Below are positions 52,089 through 64,000 of a stretch of 64,000 nucleotides of DNA, one piece after another. The first letter of the stretch is position 1; each line of letters starts with the position of its first letter. The DNA is taken from the NCBI GenBank assembly GCA_041874725.1, contig CP097466.1, positions 4,650,001 through 4,714,000 of the forward strand, read 5' to 3'. The DNA comes from Duganella sp. BuS-21 (GTDB lineage: Bacteria > Pseudomonadota > Gammaproteobacteria > Burkholderiales > Burkholderiaceae_D). Under the pieces are notes generated by a model. It was not told the origin of the DNA, did no database searches, and saw only the letters and a program-made list of their open reading frames with translations. A program made the translations under genes and the position numbers.

Positions 52089-52994
52089 ATGATCGATCTC
52101 AGCACCATCAATCTCAACCGCCTGACCACCTTTGTTGCCGTGGTGGAGGCCGGTTCGCTCACGGCCGCCGCCGAGCGCCTGGGACTGGCCAAGTCCATGG
52201 TCAGCAAGCATATGCAGCTGCTGGAAAAGGAAATCGGTGTCGGCCTGCTGCTGCGCTCAACGCGCAAGCTGAGCCTGACCGAGGCCGGCCGCAGCTTCTA
52301 CGAAGCCAGCAGGCAGGTACTACAGGCGGCCGAGCAAGCGATCGAGCAGGCACGCAGCGGCCGCGACACGCCGCAAGGCACGCTGCGGGTCGCCTCGCCC
52401 ATCGACTACGGCGTGATCGTGGTGATGCCGGTTCTGGCGCAGTTGCGGGAGCGCTACCCGGCGCTGAAGATCGATCTGACTTGCGGCGACCACCTGATCG
52501 ACCTGATCGCCGAGGGCATCGATGTTACGGTACGGCTGGGCAAGCTGGCCGATTCGGGCCACATGGCCTCGCGCGTCGACACGCTGGGCCGCTGGCTGGT
52601 GGCCAGCCCGGCGTTCATCGCCCGCCACGGCCTGCCGGCCAGCCCGGAAGATTTGCCGCAACTGCCTTACGTGTCGCTGTCGGTGCTGGCGCAGCCGGCG
52701 CAATTCACGCTGGTCGACTGCGGCGGCAACCAGGTCGAAGTACGCATGCAGAACACGGTGTTTTCATCGAACACGGCCTATGCCACACGGGCAGCGGCGC
52801 TCGCCGGCGACGGCATCCTGCGCGCCACCGTGTTCTCGGTGAAGGACGATGTGGCGGCCGGACGGCTGGTACGCCTGCTGCCCGAATGGTCGCTGCCCGA
52901 AAGCGACATCCACGCGGTCTATCCGGCCAGCGCCCACCTGCCGCAGAAAGTGCGCGTATTCATTGACGCACTGAAGGCGGCCACCGGCGGCTAG
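52089..52994 (+). CDS. LysR-family transcriptional regulator
   Basis: A 301-residue regulator. The N-terminal helix-turn-helix (LTTFVAVVEAGSLTAAAERLGLAKSMVSKHMQLLEKEIG) is typical, followed by a substrate-binding domain with DYGVIVVMPVLAQL, GIDVTVRLGKLADSGHMA and SSNTAYATRAAALAGDGI. It belongs to the subgroup without extra domains. Target is probably the divergent GST-flavoprotein unit. ATG 52089 is preferred to GTG 52074. Its stop overlaps that of the convergent exporter gene by four bases. Confidence 0.92.
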   Translation: MIDLSTINLNRLTTFVAVVEAGSLTAAAERLGLAKSMVSKHMQLLEKEIGVGLLLRSTRKLSLTEAGRSFYEASRQVLQAAEQAIEQARSGRDTPQGTLRVASPIDYGVIVVMPVLAQLRERYPALKIDLTCGDHLIDLIAEGIDVTVRLGKLADSGHMASRVDTLGRWLVASPAFIARHGLPASPEDLPQLPYVSLSVLAQPAQFTLVDCGGNQVEVRMQNTVFSSNTAYATRAAALAGDGILRATVFSVKDDVAAGRLVRLLPEWSLPESDIHAVYPASAHLPQKVRVFIDALKAATGG

Positions 52995-53893
52995 CGCCGG
53001 CTCGCGGAGACGAGGATACCGCCGACGATCAGCGCAAAAGCGGCGGCGTGGTAGCCGTGCGGCGCCTCGCCGAGGAAGGCGGCCGACAGCACGGCGGTGA
53101 ACAGCGGCGTCAAGTTGACGAAAAACGCGCCCACAGACGGCCCGGCCGCCTGCACGCCGGCGCCCCAGCAACGGAAAGCGATCACCGCCGGCCCGACCGC
53201 GACGTAGGCCAGCGCCGCCGCCAGCGTCCAGCTCCACTGCACCGGTATCGCGCCCAGCGCCTGCTCGCCCAAGGCAAAGCCGCCCGACCACAGCACGCCG
53301 AACGCCACCTGCGCCAAGAGGAAGCTGGCCCAGTTGGCGCGCACGCCGGCCGGCTCCTTGGTGCGCAACAGCATCCAGCTGTACAGCGACCAGGCGATGG
53401 TCGCCAGGATCATGAACAGGTCGCCCGCCACCAGCCGCAGTTCCAGCACGTGTCGCCATTCGCCGCGCGCCAGCACCAGCAGCACGCCGGCGATCGACAG
53501 CACGGCGCCGGCCACCTGCTTGCGGCTGACCGGCACGTCGAAGAACAGCCAGCCGGTGAGCATCATCCATACCGGCATGCCGGACGCCACCAGCGTGACG
53601 TTGATCGGCGTGGAGCTTTGCAGCGCCATGTATTGCAGCGCGTTGTACATGCCGATGCCCAGCAGCCCGAGCATGGCGTAAGTCTTCCAATGTTGCCACA
53701 GTCCTGCCTCACGCCGGAACACCGGGCCGGCCAGCGGCAGCAGGATCAGGAAGGCGATGCCCCAGCGCAGGAAATTCAGCAGCACCGGCGGCAGCATGTC
53801 GTGCAGCAGGCGACCGACGATGGCGTTGCCGGCCCACAGCAGCGGCGGCAGGGTTAGCAGGAAAACGGTTTTGGGCGAGAGGCGCGTGGTCAT
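52991..53893 (-). CDS. EamA-family (DMT) exporter
   Basis: A 300-residue inner-membrane protein with about ten hydrophobic segments in two homologous halves, each an EamA domain (first: LPPLLWAGNAIVGRLL..LNFLRWGIAFLILLP; second: SLYSWMLLR, LLAQVAFGVLWSGG, VGAFFVNLTPLFTAVLSAAFLGE). Such proteins export metabolites or drugs. Substrate unknown. ATG 53893 gives a normal length; the in-frame upstream stretch is not coding. It is convergent with the LysR gene. Confidence 0.9.
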   Translation of the reverse strand: MTTRLSPKTVFLLTLPPLLWAGNAIVGRLLHDMLPPVLLNFLRWGIAFLILLPLAGPVFRREAGLWQHWKTYAMLGLLGIGMYNALQYMALQSSTPINVTLVASGMPVWMMLTGWLFFDVPVSRKQVAGAVLSIAGVLLVLARGEWRHVLELRLVAGDLFMILATIAWSLYSWMLLRTKEPAGVRANWASFLLAQVAFGVLWSGGFALGEQALGAIPVQWSWTLAAALAYVAVGPAVIAFRCWGAGVQAAGPSVGAFFVNLTPLFTAVLSAAFLGEAPHGYHAAAFALIVGGILVSASRR

Positions 53894-54029
53894 GGACGTT
53901 ATCTTTGTGATTCGTGCAACATTATCCGCTAGAGCATACCCGATCCGGCCGGGCCGCGAGCGATACAAATAGCGCTGGAGCGCCACGGCGCGGTAAAATA
54001 GCCGTTGCTGATCCACCCTCTTAGATAAT

Positions 54030-54239
54030 ATGAAACTTTCTAAACAACATTCGATGTACGAATCCGACCACACCCTGTTCATCAAGGCGTTGAAGGAAAA
54101 GAATCCAGGCATGGAAGCTGGCCAGCAACAAGGCCGCGCGCTGCTGTGGGATCGTCCACCGATTTCGCTGGATGAGCAACAGCGTCAGCTGGAGTCGGCT
54201 GTGAAGCAACAAGCTTACGTCTACCAGAACAAGCTCTAA
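54030..54239 (+). CDS. DUF3460 family protein
   Basis: A 69-residue protein with YESDHTLFIKALKEKNPGMEAGQQQGRALLWDRPP, the DUF3460 pattern, found next to scpA in many Burkholderiales. Function unknown. A TAAAAT -10-like element at 53994-53999 suggests a promoter for the DUF3460-scpA-panC operon. The next gene begins 18 bases after its stop. Confidence 0.85.
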   Translation: MKLSKQHSMYESDHTLFIKALKEKNPGMEAGQQQGRALLWDRPPISLDEQQRQLESAVKQQAYVYQNKL

Positions 54240-54257
54240 GCACCCTGGGCGGCAAGG

Positions 54258-56465
<2,208 letters not shown>

Positions 56466-56528
56466 GTATCCATCTTGCGCCGCGCAATCCGGGGCGTCAA
56501 CGATGGTGCGAACGGTGTTTGATGCGGA

Positions 56529-57737
56529 TCAGGCGGCGACGTTCTGGGCCCAGGCGAGCGCCGACAGGTGCGCCTTGTTGACGTCCAGCGGGCTCAACTT
56601 CAAGGATGCGGCCAGCGAGGCCACAAGGTCCGAGTTCAGCTCGCAGGCCTCGGCTAGCGCGAGATAAGGACCGTATTTGCCGCTGCGCGTCAGCAGCGCC
56701 GCCACCACATCCTCGGACAACTGGATATTGGCCAGCACTTCCTGCATGGGAATACCCAGCAGCCGGTCCAGCAGCGAGAACATGCCCGCCACGAACACGT
56801 TCTCCGCCTCGCTCTTGCCCAGCGCCGGCTGCGCCAGCAGCTCGGCCAGGCGGCCGCGCACCACCGCCGTCTCCAGCAGCACCGGCGAATAGCCCGAGGT
56901 GCTGGCCGTGGCCAGCAGCAAGGTCAGCCAACGATACAGCGGCGTATAACCCAGCAAGGTCAGCGCCTGGCGCAAGGACTGCACTTCCCTGCCCGCGCCG
57001 AAGCCGGCCGAATTGATAAACCGCAGCAGCTTGTACGACAGCGTGGCGTCGCGCTTGAGCACCGCCTCCAGCTGCGCGATGTCGGCGTTCTGCCGCACCA
57101 TCTGCATCAGCTGCATGATGATGGTCTGGGCCGGATTCAGGCCCTTGCTATCGGTCGAGGGACGCGGCGTCAGATGCAGCTTGCCGACGAAGGCGTTCAG
57201 CCCCAGCGCCGCGCAGGCGTCGAAATCGGCCCAGTTGCTGACCGGACGCGCGATCATGCCCACCGTCGATTGTTTCAAGGCCGCATAGGTGCGCGCCTGC
57301 GTGCCCACGTCCGCGCCGGAGAAGCGCATCTCGACATACGAGGCCATGGTCGGCAAGCGGCTGCCGATGCGCGTCAGGTCGGCCTCGCGCAGCAGCACGC
57401 CGACGCCGCCGGCGCGCAAGCCCTGCACCGCCGCCATGGTGTCCGCATTGGCCAGCTCGGCCGCGCGGATGGACAGCACGGTGCGCTCCGGCGGCAACGC
57501 GTGCAGCGCGTCGGTCGACAGCATGGCGGGGACAGCTTCAAGGAAAAGGGTTTTGTCGCGAAGCAGCCAGCCGTCATCCTCGTCGAGGACCTGGCTGGCC
57601 ACAAAGCCGACCAGCGACTCCAGCGCATCAAGCGTGGAGACACCGGCCGAAGCCTGTTGCCACGTTAATTCGTAGCCTACGACCCGTTGTTTTGGGTCAA
57701 GCAGAGGTTCGCGGACGAGAAAGTTGGTCTGGTGCAT
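56529..57737 (-). CDS. EAL-HDOD signalling protein, EAL part degenerate
   Basis: A 402-residue protein with an N-terminal EAL-like domain (about 1-190) that has lost the phosphodiesterase motifs: the GYELTW segment stands where active enzymes have xEALxR. Residues about 200-390 form an HDOD domain (ALKRDATLSYKLLRFINSAGFG, LGYTPLYRWLTLLLA). YuxH-type proteins of this kind bind partners and do not degrade c-di-GMP. Its position at the end of the chemotaxis operon suggests a signalling role there. A 50-base gap separates it from cheY. Confidence 0.88.
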   Translation of the reverse strand: MHQTNFLVREPLLDPKQRVVGYELTWQQASAGVSTLDALESLVGFVASQVLDEDDGWLLRDKTLFLEAVPAMLSTDALHALPPERTVLSIRAAELANADTMAAVQGLRAGGVGVLLREADLTRIGSRLPTMASYVEMRFSGADVGTQARTYAALKQSTVGMIARPVSNWADFDACAALGLNAFVGKLHLTPRPSTDSKGLNPAQTIIMQLMQMVRQNADIAQLEAVLKRDATLSYKLLRFINSAGFGAGREVQSLRQALTLLGYTPLYRWLTLLLATASTSGYSPVLLETAVVRGRLAELLAQPALGKSEAENVFVAGMFSLLDRLLGIPMQEVLANIQLSEDVVAALLTRSGKYGPYLALAEACELNSDLVASLAASLKLSPLDVNKAHLSALAWAQNVAA

Positions 57738-57787
57738 GGCACTGTCTCAATATAAGGCCCGCAGCCCTGCTCTATTGCTCAACGATA

Positions 57788-58177
57788 TCAAGCTCCGAGT
57801 TTTTCGAAGATCTTGTTCAGTTTTTCGTCCAGCGTGGCGGCGGTGAAAGGCTTCACCACATAGCCGTTGGCGCCGGCCTGGGCCGCCGCGATGATGTTTT
57901 CCTTCTTCGCTTCTGCAGTCACCATCAACACTGGCAGTTTGGCCAGGGCTGGATCAGCACGGATGTTTTGCAACATGGTCAGGCCGTCCATATTCGGCAT
58001 GTTCCAGTCGGACACGACGAAGTCGAACGTCTCTGCACGCAGCTTGGCCAGCGCCATCACGCCGTCTTCTGCCTCGTCGACATTGGCATAACCCAGTTCT
58101 TTTAACAGATTCCGGACGATGCGACGCATCGTCGAAAAATCGTCAACAACTAAAAATTTCATCTTTGGATCAGCCAT
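57788..58177 (-). CDS. cheY: Chemotaxis response regulator CheY
   Basis: A 129-residue single-domain receiver that binds the flagellar motor. DD pocket (VVDDFST), phospho-acceptor Asp57 in [12 protein letters not shown], Thr in MVTAEA and Lys in VVKPFTA are all present. [14 protein letters not shown] is the CheY signature. It follows cheB with about 120 bases between, which is wider than the rest of the operon. Confidence 0.95.
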   Translation of the reverse strand: MADPKMKFLVVDDFSTMRRIVRNLLKELGYANVDEAEDGVMALAKLRAETFDFVVSDWNMPNMDGLTMLQNIRADPALAKLPVLMVTAEAKKENIIAAAQAGANGYVVKPFTAATLDEKLNKIFEKLGA

Positions 58178-58299
58178 GAATTGCTCCGTTGATTCTCACG
58201 CGGTTGTTAATAGTGCCTACAATAGGCAACAAGTTGTAGGATAGCATTTTCGTTGCTTGAAGGCGAACAAAGTAGCAGTAAAACGTCACAGTTATAGAA

Positions 58300-59379
58300 T
58301 TAAACACGCAGCGCGCGCATACCGTGCTGCGCCAGGTAACCGAGCACCATGCCCGGCAAGGCCTGCAAGGCGCCGATTTCGTGCGCCGCGCCCACCGCGA
58401 TCGCCTCGCGCGGCATGCCGAACACCACACAACTGGCTTCATCCTGGGCGAAATTATACGCCCCGGCGTTGCGCATCTCCAGCATGCCGGCCGCGCCGTC
58501 CTTGCCCATCCCGGTCAGGATAACCCCAACCGCGTTTTTACCGGCGCACTGCGCAGCGGAACGGAACAACACATCGACCGAAGGACGGTGGCGGTTGACC
58601 GGCTCGGCCTGGTCGATGCGGGTCATGTAGTTGGCGCCGCTGCGGGTCAGGTAGAGGTGCGAGTGGCCGGGCGCGATGTAGGCGTGGCCCGGCAGCACGC
58701 GCTCGTTGCCCTGCGCCTCCTGCACCGAGATCTTGCACAGCGAGTCGAGCCGCTTGGCGAACGAGCGCGTGAAGCCTTCCGGCATATGCTGGGTGATCAG
58801 GATGCCCGGACAGTCGGACGGCATCTGCATCAGGAACTCGCGGATCGCCTCGGTGCCGCCGGTGGAGGCGCCGATGATGATCAGCTTCTCCGACGACAGC
58901 AGCGGATTGCGCAGCGCCGACAGCGGCGTGGCGGTATGGCCGCCCTCGGCGCCGGCCTGCGGCAGGCGGCGCGCCTGCACGCGCGCCTTGGAGGCGGCGC
59001 GGATCTTGTCGGTGATCAGCTCGGTGTATTCGCGCATCCCGGCCTGGATCGAGATCTTCGGCTTGGTGACGAAATCGACCGCGCCCAATTCCAGCGCACG
59101 CATGGTGATCTCGGAGCCGCGCTCGGTCAGCGACGACACCATCACCACCGGCATCGGCCGCAGACGCATCAGTTTTTCCAGGAAATCGAGGCCGTCCATC
59201 TTCGGCATTTCGACGTCGAGCGTCAGCACGTCGGGATTGGTTTGCTTGATCAGTTCGCGTGCGACCAGCGGATCGGGGGCCACGCCCACCACTTCCATGT
59301 CGGGCTGGGAATTGATGATCTCGGTCATCACGCTGCGGATCAGTGCGGAGTCGTCGCACACCAGGACTTTGGTCTTCAT
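58300..59379 (-). CDS. cheB: Chemotaxis protein-glutamate methylesterase CheB
   Basis: A 359-residue enzyme that removes methyl groups and deamidates glutamines on chemoreceptors. The receiver domain has [10 protein letters not shown] and the phospho-acceptor Asp in [12 protein letters not shown]. The esterase domain has the catalytic Ser in [11 protein letters not shown], His in TQHMPEGFT and Asp in [10 protein letters not shown]. Length is normal. It lies 20 bases after cheD in the same operon. Confidence 0.95.
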   Translation of the reverse strand: MKTKVLVCDDSALIRSVMTEIINSQPDMEVVGVAPDPLVARELIKQTNPDVLTLDVEMPKMDGLDFLEKLMRLRPMPVVMVSSLTERGSEITMRALELGAVDFVTKPKISIQAGMREYTELITDKIRAASKARVQARRLPQAGAEGGHTATPLSALRNPLLSSEKLIIIGASTGGTEAIREFLMQMPSDCPGILITQHMPEGFTRSFAKRLDSLCKISVQEAQGNERVLPGHAYIAPGHSHLYLTRSGANYMTRIDQAEPVNRHRPSVDVLFRSAAQCAGKNAVGVILTGMGKDGAAGMLEMRNAGAYNFAQDEASCVVFGMPREAIAVGAAHEIGALQALPGMVLGYLAQHGMRALRV

Positions 59380-59400
59380 AAAATGCTACCTTCTTATTAT

Positions 59401-59997
59401 TTAAAACAGATCGATCTCGCCACCCACCGGCGCCACCTTGAGGCGACTGGCGTATTCGATCTCGCGTTTGACCAGGGTGTCGTTATGGCTTTGCATCAAC
59501 TTCTTGACCAGCACTTTGCCGGTGCGCGGGAAGAAGTAGACCTTGCGCGGATAAATGTCGTTCAGATCTTCCGCCACCAGGCGGATTTTTTCCACCTTCA
59601 GGAAATTCAGCACGAAGGCCGCGTTGCGTTCGCCGACGTTGATGGCGGTAAAACCCTTGAGCACCGCGCCGCCGCCGAACACCTTGGCTTCCAGGTTCTC
59701 GCGCCGCGCGCCGGCCTTGAGCAAATCGTTGATCAGAATTTCCATGGCGTAGGTGCCGTAGCGCGCCGAGGCCGACACCGGGCTGCCGTCGCCGCCGCCG
59801 TCGGGCAGCATGAAGTGGTTCATGCCGCCCAGGCCGGTGACGCGGTCGCGGATGCAGGCCGACACGCAGGAGCCGAGCACGGTGACGATCAGCATGTCCT
59901 TGTTGGTGTGAAAATACTCACCGGGCAAGATCTTGGCGGCCTGGCAGTCGAACGTTCTATCGTAATAAACGTTCGTGGCAAATTGTTCTAAGTCCAT
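59401..59997 (-). CDS. cheD: Chemoreceptor glutamine deamidase CheD
   Basis: A 198-residue deamidase for chemoreceptors. The catalytic Cys is in LGSCVSACIRD, the His in GGMNHFMLP, and the Thr/Asp region follows in YGTYAMEILINDLLKAGA. FGGGAVL and FFPRTGKV are typical. CheD together with CheB gives two deamidating enzymes; in some species CheD also interacts with CheC, which is not seen here. It lies nine bases after cheR. Confidence 0.93.
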   Translation of the reverse strand: MDLEQFATNVYYDRTFDCQAAKILPGEYFHTNKDMLIVTVLGSCVSACIRDRVTGLGGMNHFMLPDGGGDGSPVSASARYGTYAMEILINDLLKAGARRENLEAKVFGGGAVLKGFTAINVGERNAAFVLNFLKVEKIRLVAEDLNDIYPRKVYFFPRTGKVLVKKLMQSHNDTLVKREIEYASRLKVAPVGGEIDLF

Positions 59998-60006
59998 GTT
60001 TTATTC

Positions 60007-60870
60007 TCATGTGCGTTGCGGTGCTTTGCGGGCCGCAGCGTTGTCGTCCAGTTCGTAGACGGTTTTGCCGCGCAGTTTCAACGACTCCGAGACATACAGG
60101 AAATTCTCCGAGTGCCCGGCGAACAACAGGGCATCCGGTTTCATCAGCGGGACAAAGCGCGACAGGATCTTGCGCTGGGTCGCCTTGTCGAAATAAATCA
60201 TCACGTTGCGGCAAAAGATCACATCGAACTGGCCGCTGATCGGCCAGCTGTCGCCCAGCAGGTTCAGCTGTTTGAACGTAATCATATTACGCAATTCCGG
60301 GCGCACCCGCGCCATGCCCTCGCGGTCGCCCTTGCCCTTCTGGAAAAAGCGGCGCTGTCGCTCGGGCAGCATCTTGTCCAGCCGGTCCATGGTGTAGACG
60401 CCCTGGGCGCCGTGGGCCAGCACGTTGGTGTCGATGTCGGTGGCAATGATCTGGCAGTTCGGCGTGAGCGTGTTGAACGCTTCGCACACCGTCATGGCGA
60501 TCGAGTACGGCTCCTCGCCGGTGGAGGCGGCCGAGCACCAGATGGTGAGCGGCTCGCGCTTGTTCTTGATGTGCTCGGCCAGCAGCGGGAAGTGGTGGGC
60601 TTCGCGGAAGAACGAGGTCAGGTTGGTGGTCAGGGCGTTGGTGAACGACTCCCATTCCTCGCCCAGGCGCCCTGCTTCCAGATCGTCCAGGTATTTGGCG
60701 AACGAGCCGATGCCGGTGGCGCGCAAGCGGCGCGCCAGGCGGCTGTAAACCATCTCCTGCTTGCTGTCGGCCAGCGAAATGCCGGCACGCTTGTAGATCA
60801 AGCCGCGAACGCGCTCGAAATCCTTGGCGTTGAAGTCAAATTCCTTGACCGTGTCTTTTGATTGCGGCAT
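60007..60870 (-). CDS. cheR: Chemotaxis protein methyltransferase CheR
   Basis: A 287-residue SAM-dependent enzyme that methylates receptor glutamates. The N-terminal helical domain has YKRAGISLADSKQEMVYSRLARRL, and the SAM site is IWCSAASTGEEPYSIAM. CRNVMIYFD and HSENFLYVS are characteristic. It should dock on the WExxF-type pentapeptide at the end of the neighbouring MCP. A single REP arm lies in the 54-base gap upstream. Confidence 0.95.
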   Translation of the reverse strand: MPQSKDTVKEFDFNAKDFERVRGLIYKRAGISLADSKQEMVYSRLARRLRATGIGSFAKYLDDLEAGRLGEEWESFTNALTTNLTSFFREAHHFPLLAEHIKNKREPLTIWCSAASTGEEPYSIAMTVCEAFNTLTPNCQIIATDIDTNVLAHGAQGVYTMDRLDKMLPERQRRFFQKGKGDREGMARVRPELRNMITFKQLNLLGDSWPISGQFDVIFCRNVMIYFDKATQRKILSRFVPLMKPDALLFAGHSENFLYVSESLKLRGKTVYELDDNAAARKAPQRT

Positions 60871-60890
60871 ATCTATCCTTTAAAGCAAAG

Positions 60891-60919
60891 CGTCATTCCC
60901 GCGAACGCGGGAGCGACGG
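60891..60919. repeat. Single REP-type arm between mcp and cheR
   Basis: CGTCATTCCCGCGAACGCGGG followed by AGCGACGG matches the arm of the element at 36903-36982. Only one arm is present, so it is a solo or decayed copy. Confidence 0.75.
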
Positions 60920-60924
60920 TAGGG

Positions 60925-62643
60925 CTAAAACTCTTCCCACTCGTCGGCACCCGATGAGGCGGCCGGGGCTTTTTTCGGTGCTGCCGGACGGGCCGGGGCG
61001 GCGGCGCGCGGCGCGGCGATCGCCGGCTTGGCGGCAGGCGCCGGGGCCACGGCGCGATGCCTTGCCGGTGCCGGTGCGCCACGACGTACGCCCTCGTCAT
61101 GCGACAGCTTGAAGATGCTGACCGCCTGCGACAGCAGCTCGGCCTGCTCCTGCATGCTCTCCGCCGCAGCGGCGGCCTGTTCCACCAGCGCGGCATTCTG
61201 CTGGGTCATTTCATCCATCTGCGTGATGGCCTGGTTGACTTCCTCGATGCCGTTGCTCTGTTCCTGGGTGGCGGCCGTGATCTCGCCCATGATGTCGGCC
61301 ACCTGGCGGATCGAGGTCACGATCAGGTCCATGGTCTGGCCGGCTTCATCGACCAGCTTGCTGCCGGCGTCGACTTTCTCCACCGAGTCGCTGATCAATT
61401 CCTTGATCTCCTTGGCTGCGCCGGCCGAACGTTGCGCCAGGTTGCGCACTTCGGACGCCACCACCGCGAAGCCGCGACCCTGTTCGCCCGCGCGCGCCGC
61501 TTCCACCGCTGCGTTCAGCGCCAGGATGTTGGTCTGAAAGGCGATGCCGTCGATGACCGAGATAATGTCGGCGATCTTGCGCGACGATTCGGTGATCGAA
61601 CCCATGGTCTGCACCACTTGCGACACCACGGTGCCGCCCTTCTGCGCCACCGACGACGCCGATACCGCCAGCTGGTTGGCCTGGCGCGCATTGTCGGCGT
61701 TCTGCTTGACGGTGCTGGTCAGCTCCTCCATCGAGGACGCGGTTTGTTCCAGCGAGCTGGCCTGCGATTCGGTGCGGGCCGACAGGTCGGCATTGCCGGA
61801 AGCGATTTCCTGCGAGGCGGTGGAAATCAGCTCGGTGCCGGTACGCACGTCGCCGACGGTCTTGGCCAGGCTCTCGTTCATGTCCTTGAGCGCCTGCAGC
61901 AGCTCGCTGGTTTCGTCCTTGCCTTCGACGTAGACGGTCGAGGTCAGTTCGCCGGCCGCCACTTTCTGCGCCACGCTGACCGCGCCCGACAGCGGCCCGG
62001 TGATCGAGCGGGTGATGACGGCGGCGCACACCACGCCCAGCGCCACGGCCACGCCGCCCAGCACGAACAGCATCACCATCAGGCTGCGGTCGGACGACAC
62101 CGAGCCGTCCAGCACTTCCTTGGCGGCGGCCTGTTGCATGTCGACCAGCTTGTTGATCAGCACCAGGGTCCGGCTGTTGAGCGGATCGATGCGGCCGGAA
62201 ATGACCTTGGCGCCGCCTTCGCTATTGAACGCCAGGATCTGGCCGATGGCTTCCTTGAAGGCCGCGTCGGTGTCGGTTTCCAGCGCCGCCAGTTCGCCCA
62301 GCACCTTCTTCTCGGCGTCGTTCAGGCCCTGGGCCTTGAGCGCGTTCAGCGCCTTGTCGTAGCGCGCGCGCTGGTCCTTGACCTTCTGCTCTTCCTTCTG
62401 CATCAGGCTGACGTCCGATTGCAGGCCGATGTTGCGCATGGCGATACCGGTCTCCAGCATGGCGCTCTTCATCGCGCCCGCCTGGAGATTTTTGCTGGTG
62501 GCCGTTTCCAGTCCCGTGGTCAACTTGCCTTTATTACTGTAGTTAAGATAGTTGGTCAGCAAGACGATGGCGACCAAGATCAGCAAGATGATGCCGAAAC
62601 CGATACGCAGCCTGGCACCGATTTTAAAGTCGCGTAAATTCAT
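60925..62643 (-). CDS. Methyl-accepting chemotaxis protein with C-terminal tether
   Basis: A 572-residue chemoreceptor. Two membrane segments (about 12-32 and 190-212) enclose a four-helix-bundle sensor. A HAMP domain follows ([17 protein letters not shown]), then the signalling coil with the hairpin tip [33 protein letters not shown]. The C-terminus is an Ala/Pro-rich flexible linker ending in EWEEF, the kind of pentapeptide that recruits CheR and CheB in Tar/Tsr. A short gap with the solo REP arm separates it from cheR. Ligand unknown. Confidence 0.94.
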   Translation of the reverse strand: MNLRDFKIGARLRIGFGIILLILVAIVLLTNYLNYSNKGKLTTGLETATSKNLQAGAMKSAMLETGIAMRNIGLQSDVSLMQKEEQKVKDQRARYDKALNALKAQGLNDAEKKVLGELAALETDTDAAFKEAIGQILAFNSEGGAKVISGRIDPLNSRTLVLINKLVDMQQAAAKEVLDGSVSSDRSLMVMLFVLGGVAVALGVVCAAVITRSITGPLSGAVSVAQKVAAGELTSTVYVEGKDETSELLQALKDMNESLAKTVGDVRTGTELISTASQEIASGNADLSARTESQASSLEQTASSMEELTSTVKQNADNARQANQLAVSASSVAQKGGTVVSQVVQTMGSITESSRKIADIISVIDGIAFQTNILALNAAVEAARAGEQGRGFAVVASEVRNLAQRSAGAAKEIKELISDSVEKVDAGSKLVDEAGQTMDLIVTSIRQVADIMGEITAATQEQSNGIEEVNQAITQMDEMTQQNAALVEQAAAAAESMQEQAELLSQAVSIFKLSHDEGVRRGAPAPARHRAVAPAPAAKPAIAAPRAAAPARPAAPKKAPAASSGADEWEEF

Positions 62644-62758
62644 GAGAATCTCCCCTCTGTGTGTACTGCATCGTGGTGGGCGGCGCGTCCTTCTCTTCGG
62701 GACACGTCCGTATACTTCGACGCCGGCGCGGGATCGGGGCGCCGGCGGAGCGGGCCGG

Positions 62759-63247
62759 TCAGGCCGCCAGTTGTTCTATCAAGCCCATTTCCGGGCTGGA
62801 CATTAATTTGTCGATGTTCACCAGGATCAGCATACGCTCATCGATGGTGCCCAGGCCGATCATGTAATCGCTGCTGAAGGCGGTGCCCATTTCCGGCGCC
62901 GGCTTCACCTGGTCGGCCGTCAGGGTGGTGACGTCGGACACCGAGTCGACCACCATGCCGACGATGCGGCCGGCAATGTTCAGGATGATGACCACGGTGA
63001 ACTGATCATACACCGGCGAGCCCAGGTTGAACTTGATGCGCATGTCGACCACCGGAATAATAATCCCGCGCAAGTTGATCACGCCCTTGATGAAGTCCGG
63101 TGCGTTGGCGATACGGGTCACCGCCTCGTAGCCGCGAATCTCCTGGACCTTCAGGATATCGATGCCGTATTCCTCGGCGCCCAGCTTGAAGGCCAGGTAT
63201 TCGTGTCCAGCGATGTCGCTGGCTGCCGCGCTATGTATCTCTGCCAT
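62759..63247 (-). CDS. cheW: Chemotaxis coupling protein CheW
   Basis: A 162-residue adaptor that links receptors to CheA. The two SH3-like beta barrels are visible in [48 protein letters not shown] and [12 protein letters not shown]. Standard length. It lies nine bases after cheA on the same strand, and 115 bases before the MCP gene. Confidence 0.95.
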   Translation of the reverse strand: MAEIHSAAASDIAGHEYLAFKLGAEEYGIDILKVQEIRGYEAVTRIANAPDFIKGVINLRGIIIPVVDMRIKFNLGSPVYDQFTVVIILNIAGRIVGMVVDSVSDVTTLTADQVKPAPEMGTAFSSDYMIGLGTIDERMLILVNIDKLMSSPEMGLIEQLAA

Positions 63248-63256
63248 GTTGGCCCC

Positions 63257-64000
63257 CTATGAAGAAAAAATCGACTCGTCAGCGAGCTGACGCGAAGAGC
63301 GTATCAACGCGGCGACGTCCAGAATCAGCGACACGCCGCCGTCGCCCAAAATCGTTGCGCCGGAAATGCCGGCCACCTTGCGGTAATTGGACTCCAGGTT
63401 CTTGACCACCACCTGCTGCTGGCCGACCAGCTCATCGACGAACAGGCCGGCCTTGCGGCCGTCGGTCTCGACGATGATGACGATACCCTGGCACGGATCG
63501 GTAAACCGCGGCGCGATGTCGAACATCTGGTACAGCGGCACCAGCGGCAGGTATTCGCCGCGCACCTTGATGACGCGGCCCTTGCCGCTGATTTCCTTGA
63601 CGTCTTCCGGCGTCGGCTGCAGCGATTCGATCACAAAGCCCAGCGGCAGGATGTACACTTCCTCGCCGACCCGGATCGACATGCCGTCCAAAATCGCCAA
63701 GGTCAGCGGCAGCGAAATCGAGATGGTGGTGCCGAAGCCCTTGGCCGAACGGACGTCCACCACCCCGCCCATGGCGGTGATGTTGCGCTTGACGACGTCC
63801 ATGCCGACGCCGCGCCCGGAGACGTCGGTGACCACGTCGGCGGTCGAGAAGCCCGGCGCGAAGATCAGCTGCCAGACTTCGGCGTCGCTCATATTGTCGG
63901 TCAGCGGCAAGCCGTTCTGCTGCGCCTTGGCGAGGATTTTCTCGCGGTTGAGGCCACCGCCGTCGTCCGATACTTCGATGATGATGTTGCCGCCCTGGTG
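63257..64000 (-). CDS. cheA: Chemotaxis histidine kinase CheA, 5' part outside window
   Basis: The last ~247 codons of CheA. Seen: the ATPase motifs VSDDGGGLNREKILAKA (G1 region) and FSTADVVTDVSGRGVGMDVV (G2), then the P5 regulatory CheW-like domain (GKGRVIKVRGEYLPLVPLYQMF, VDELVGQQQVVVKNLE). The P1 phosphotransfer, P2, P3 and most of the P4 domains lie beyond base 64000. Its stop is nine bases before cheW. Confidence 0.95.
   Translation of the reverse strand, partial: HQGGNIIIEVSDDGGGLNREKILAKAQQNGLPLTDNMSDAEVWQLIFAPGFSTADVVTDVSGRGVGMDVVKRNITAMGGVVDVRSAKGFGTTISISLPLTLAILDGMSIRVGEEVYILPLGFVIESLQPTPEDVKEISGKGRVIKVRGEYLPLVPLYQMFDIAPRFTDPCQGIVIIVETDGRKAGLFVDELVGQQQVVVKNLESNYRKVAGISGATILGDGGVSLILDVAALIRSSRQLADESIFSS

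Overview
The window looks like chromosome of a beta-proteobacterium of the Oxalobacteraceae (Massilia / Duganella / Janthinobacterium group). This is an inference from high GC coding sequence, the gene order DUF3460-scpA-panC, an elongation factor P carrying Arg32 next to its rhamnosyltransferase gene earP, and the overall protein flavour. No rRNA is present, so the genus is not fixed.

Layout: 1-4.4 kb, minus-strand Pat-like acyl-CoA synthetase/acetyltransferase (cut by the window edge), a DUF2804 protein and a YcaQ-type DNA glycosylase. 4.5-12.4 kb, a membrane diguanylate cyclase and the sbcD-sbcC nuclease pair. 12.4-15.4 kb, small unknowns and a methyltransferase, then an initiator tRNA with a clear promoter and terminator. 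15.7-20.6 kb, a histidine kinase, a Tat-exported phosphatase behind a PHO box, and dbpA. 21-24.5 kb, an OmpR-type two-component system divergent from exported msrB-msrA. 24.5-28.1 kb, a translationally coupled operon joining a nitrate/taurine-type ABC importer to an SCO protein and a cupredoxin-like protein. 28-33.4 kb, hydrolase, unknown, amidase, efp, earP. 33.7-36.5 kb, a three-gene locus: a duplicated glycine-zipper-like protein, a stand-alone protein resembling a protease pro-region, and a subtilase.

36.6-42 kb is the most unusual part. Two tRNA-Glu genes, then about 4.8 kb of AT-rich DNA, then Glu-Ala-Glu-Ala tRNA genes next to gltX. The AT-rich stretch holds nine small genes, all on the minus strand. 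A 15-20 base motif (core CGGCCA on the minus strand) recurs ten times, about once per gene and usually at or just after the stop codon. It looks like a gene-cassette array, but without recognisable integron attC boxes and without an integrase in view. REP-type inverted repeats sit at its left end.

42-56 kb is mostly housekeeping: gltX, a D-serine dehydratase-like enzyme, apbC, metG, a LysR/GST/flavoprotein group, an EamA exporter, scpA and panC. 56-64 kb is a minus-strand chemotaxis operon read right to left: cheA (cut by the window edge), cheW, an MCP with a C-terminal tether pentapeptide, cheR, cheD, cheB, cheY, and an EAL-HDOD protein.
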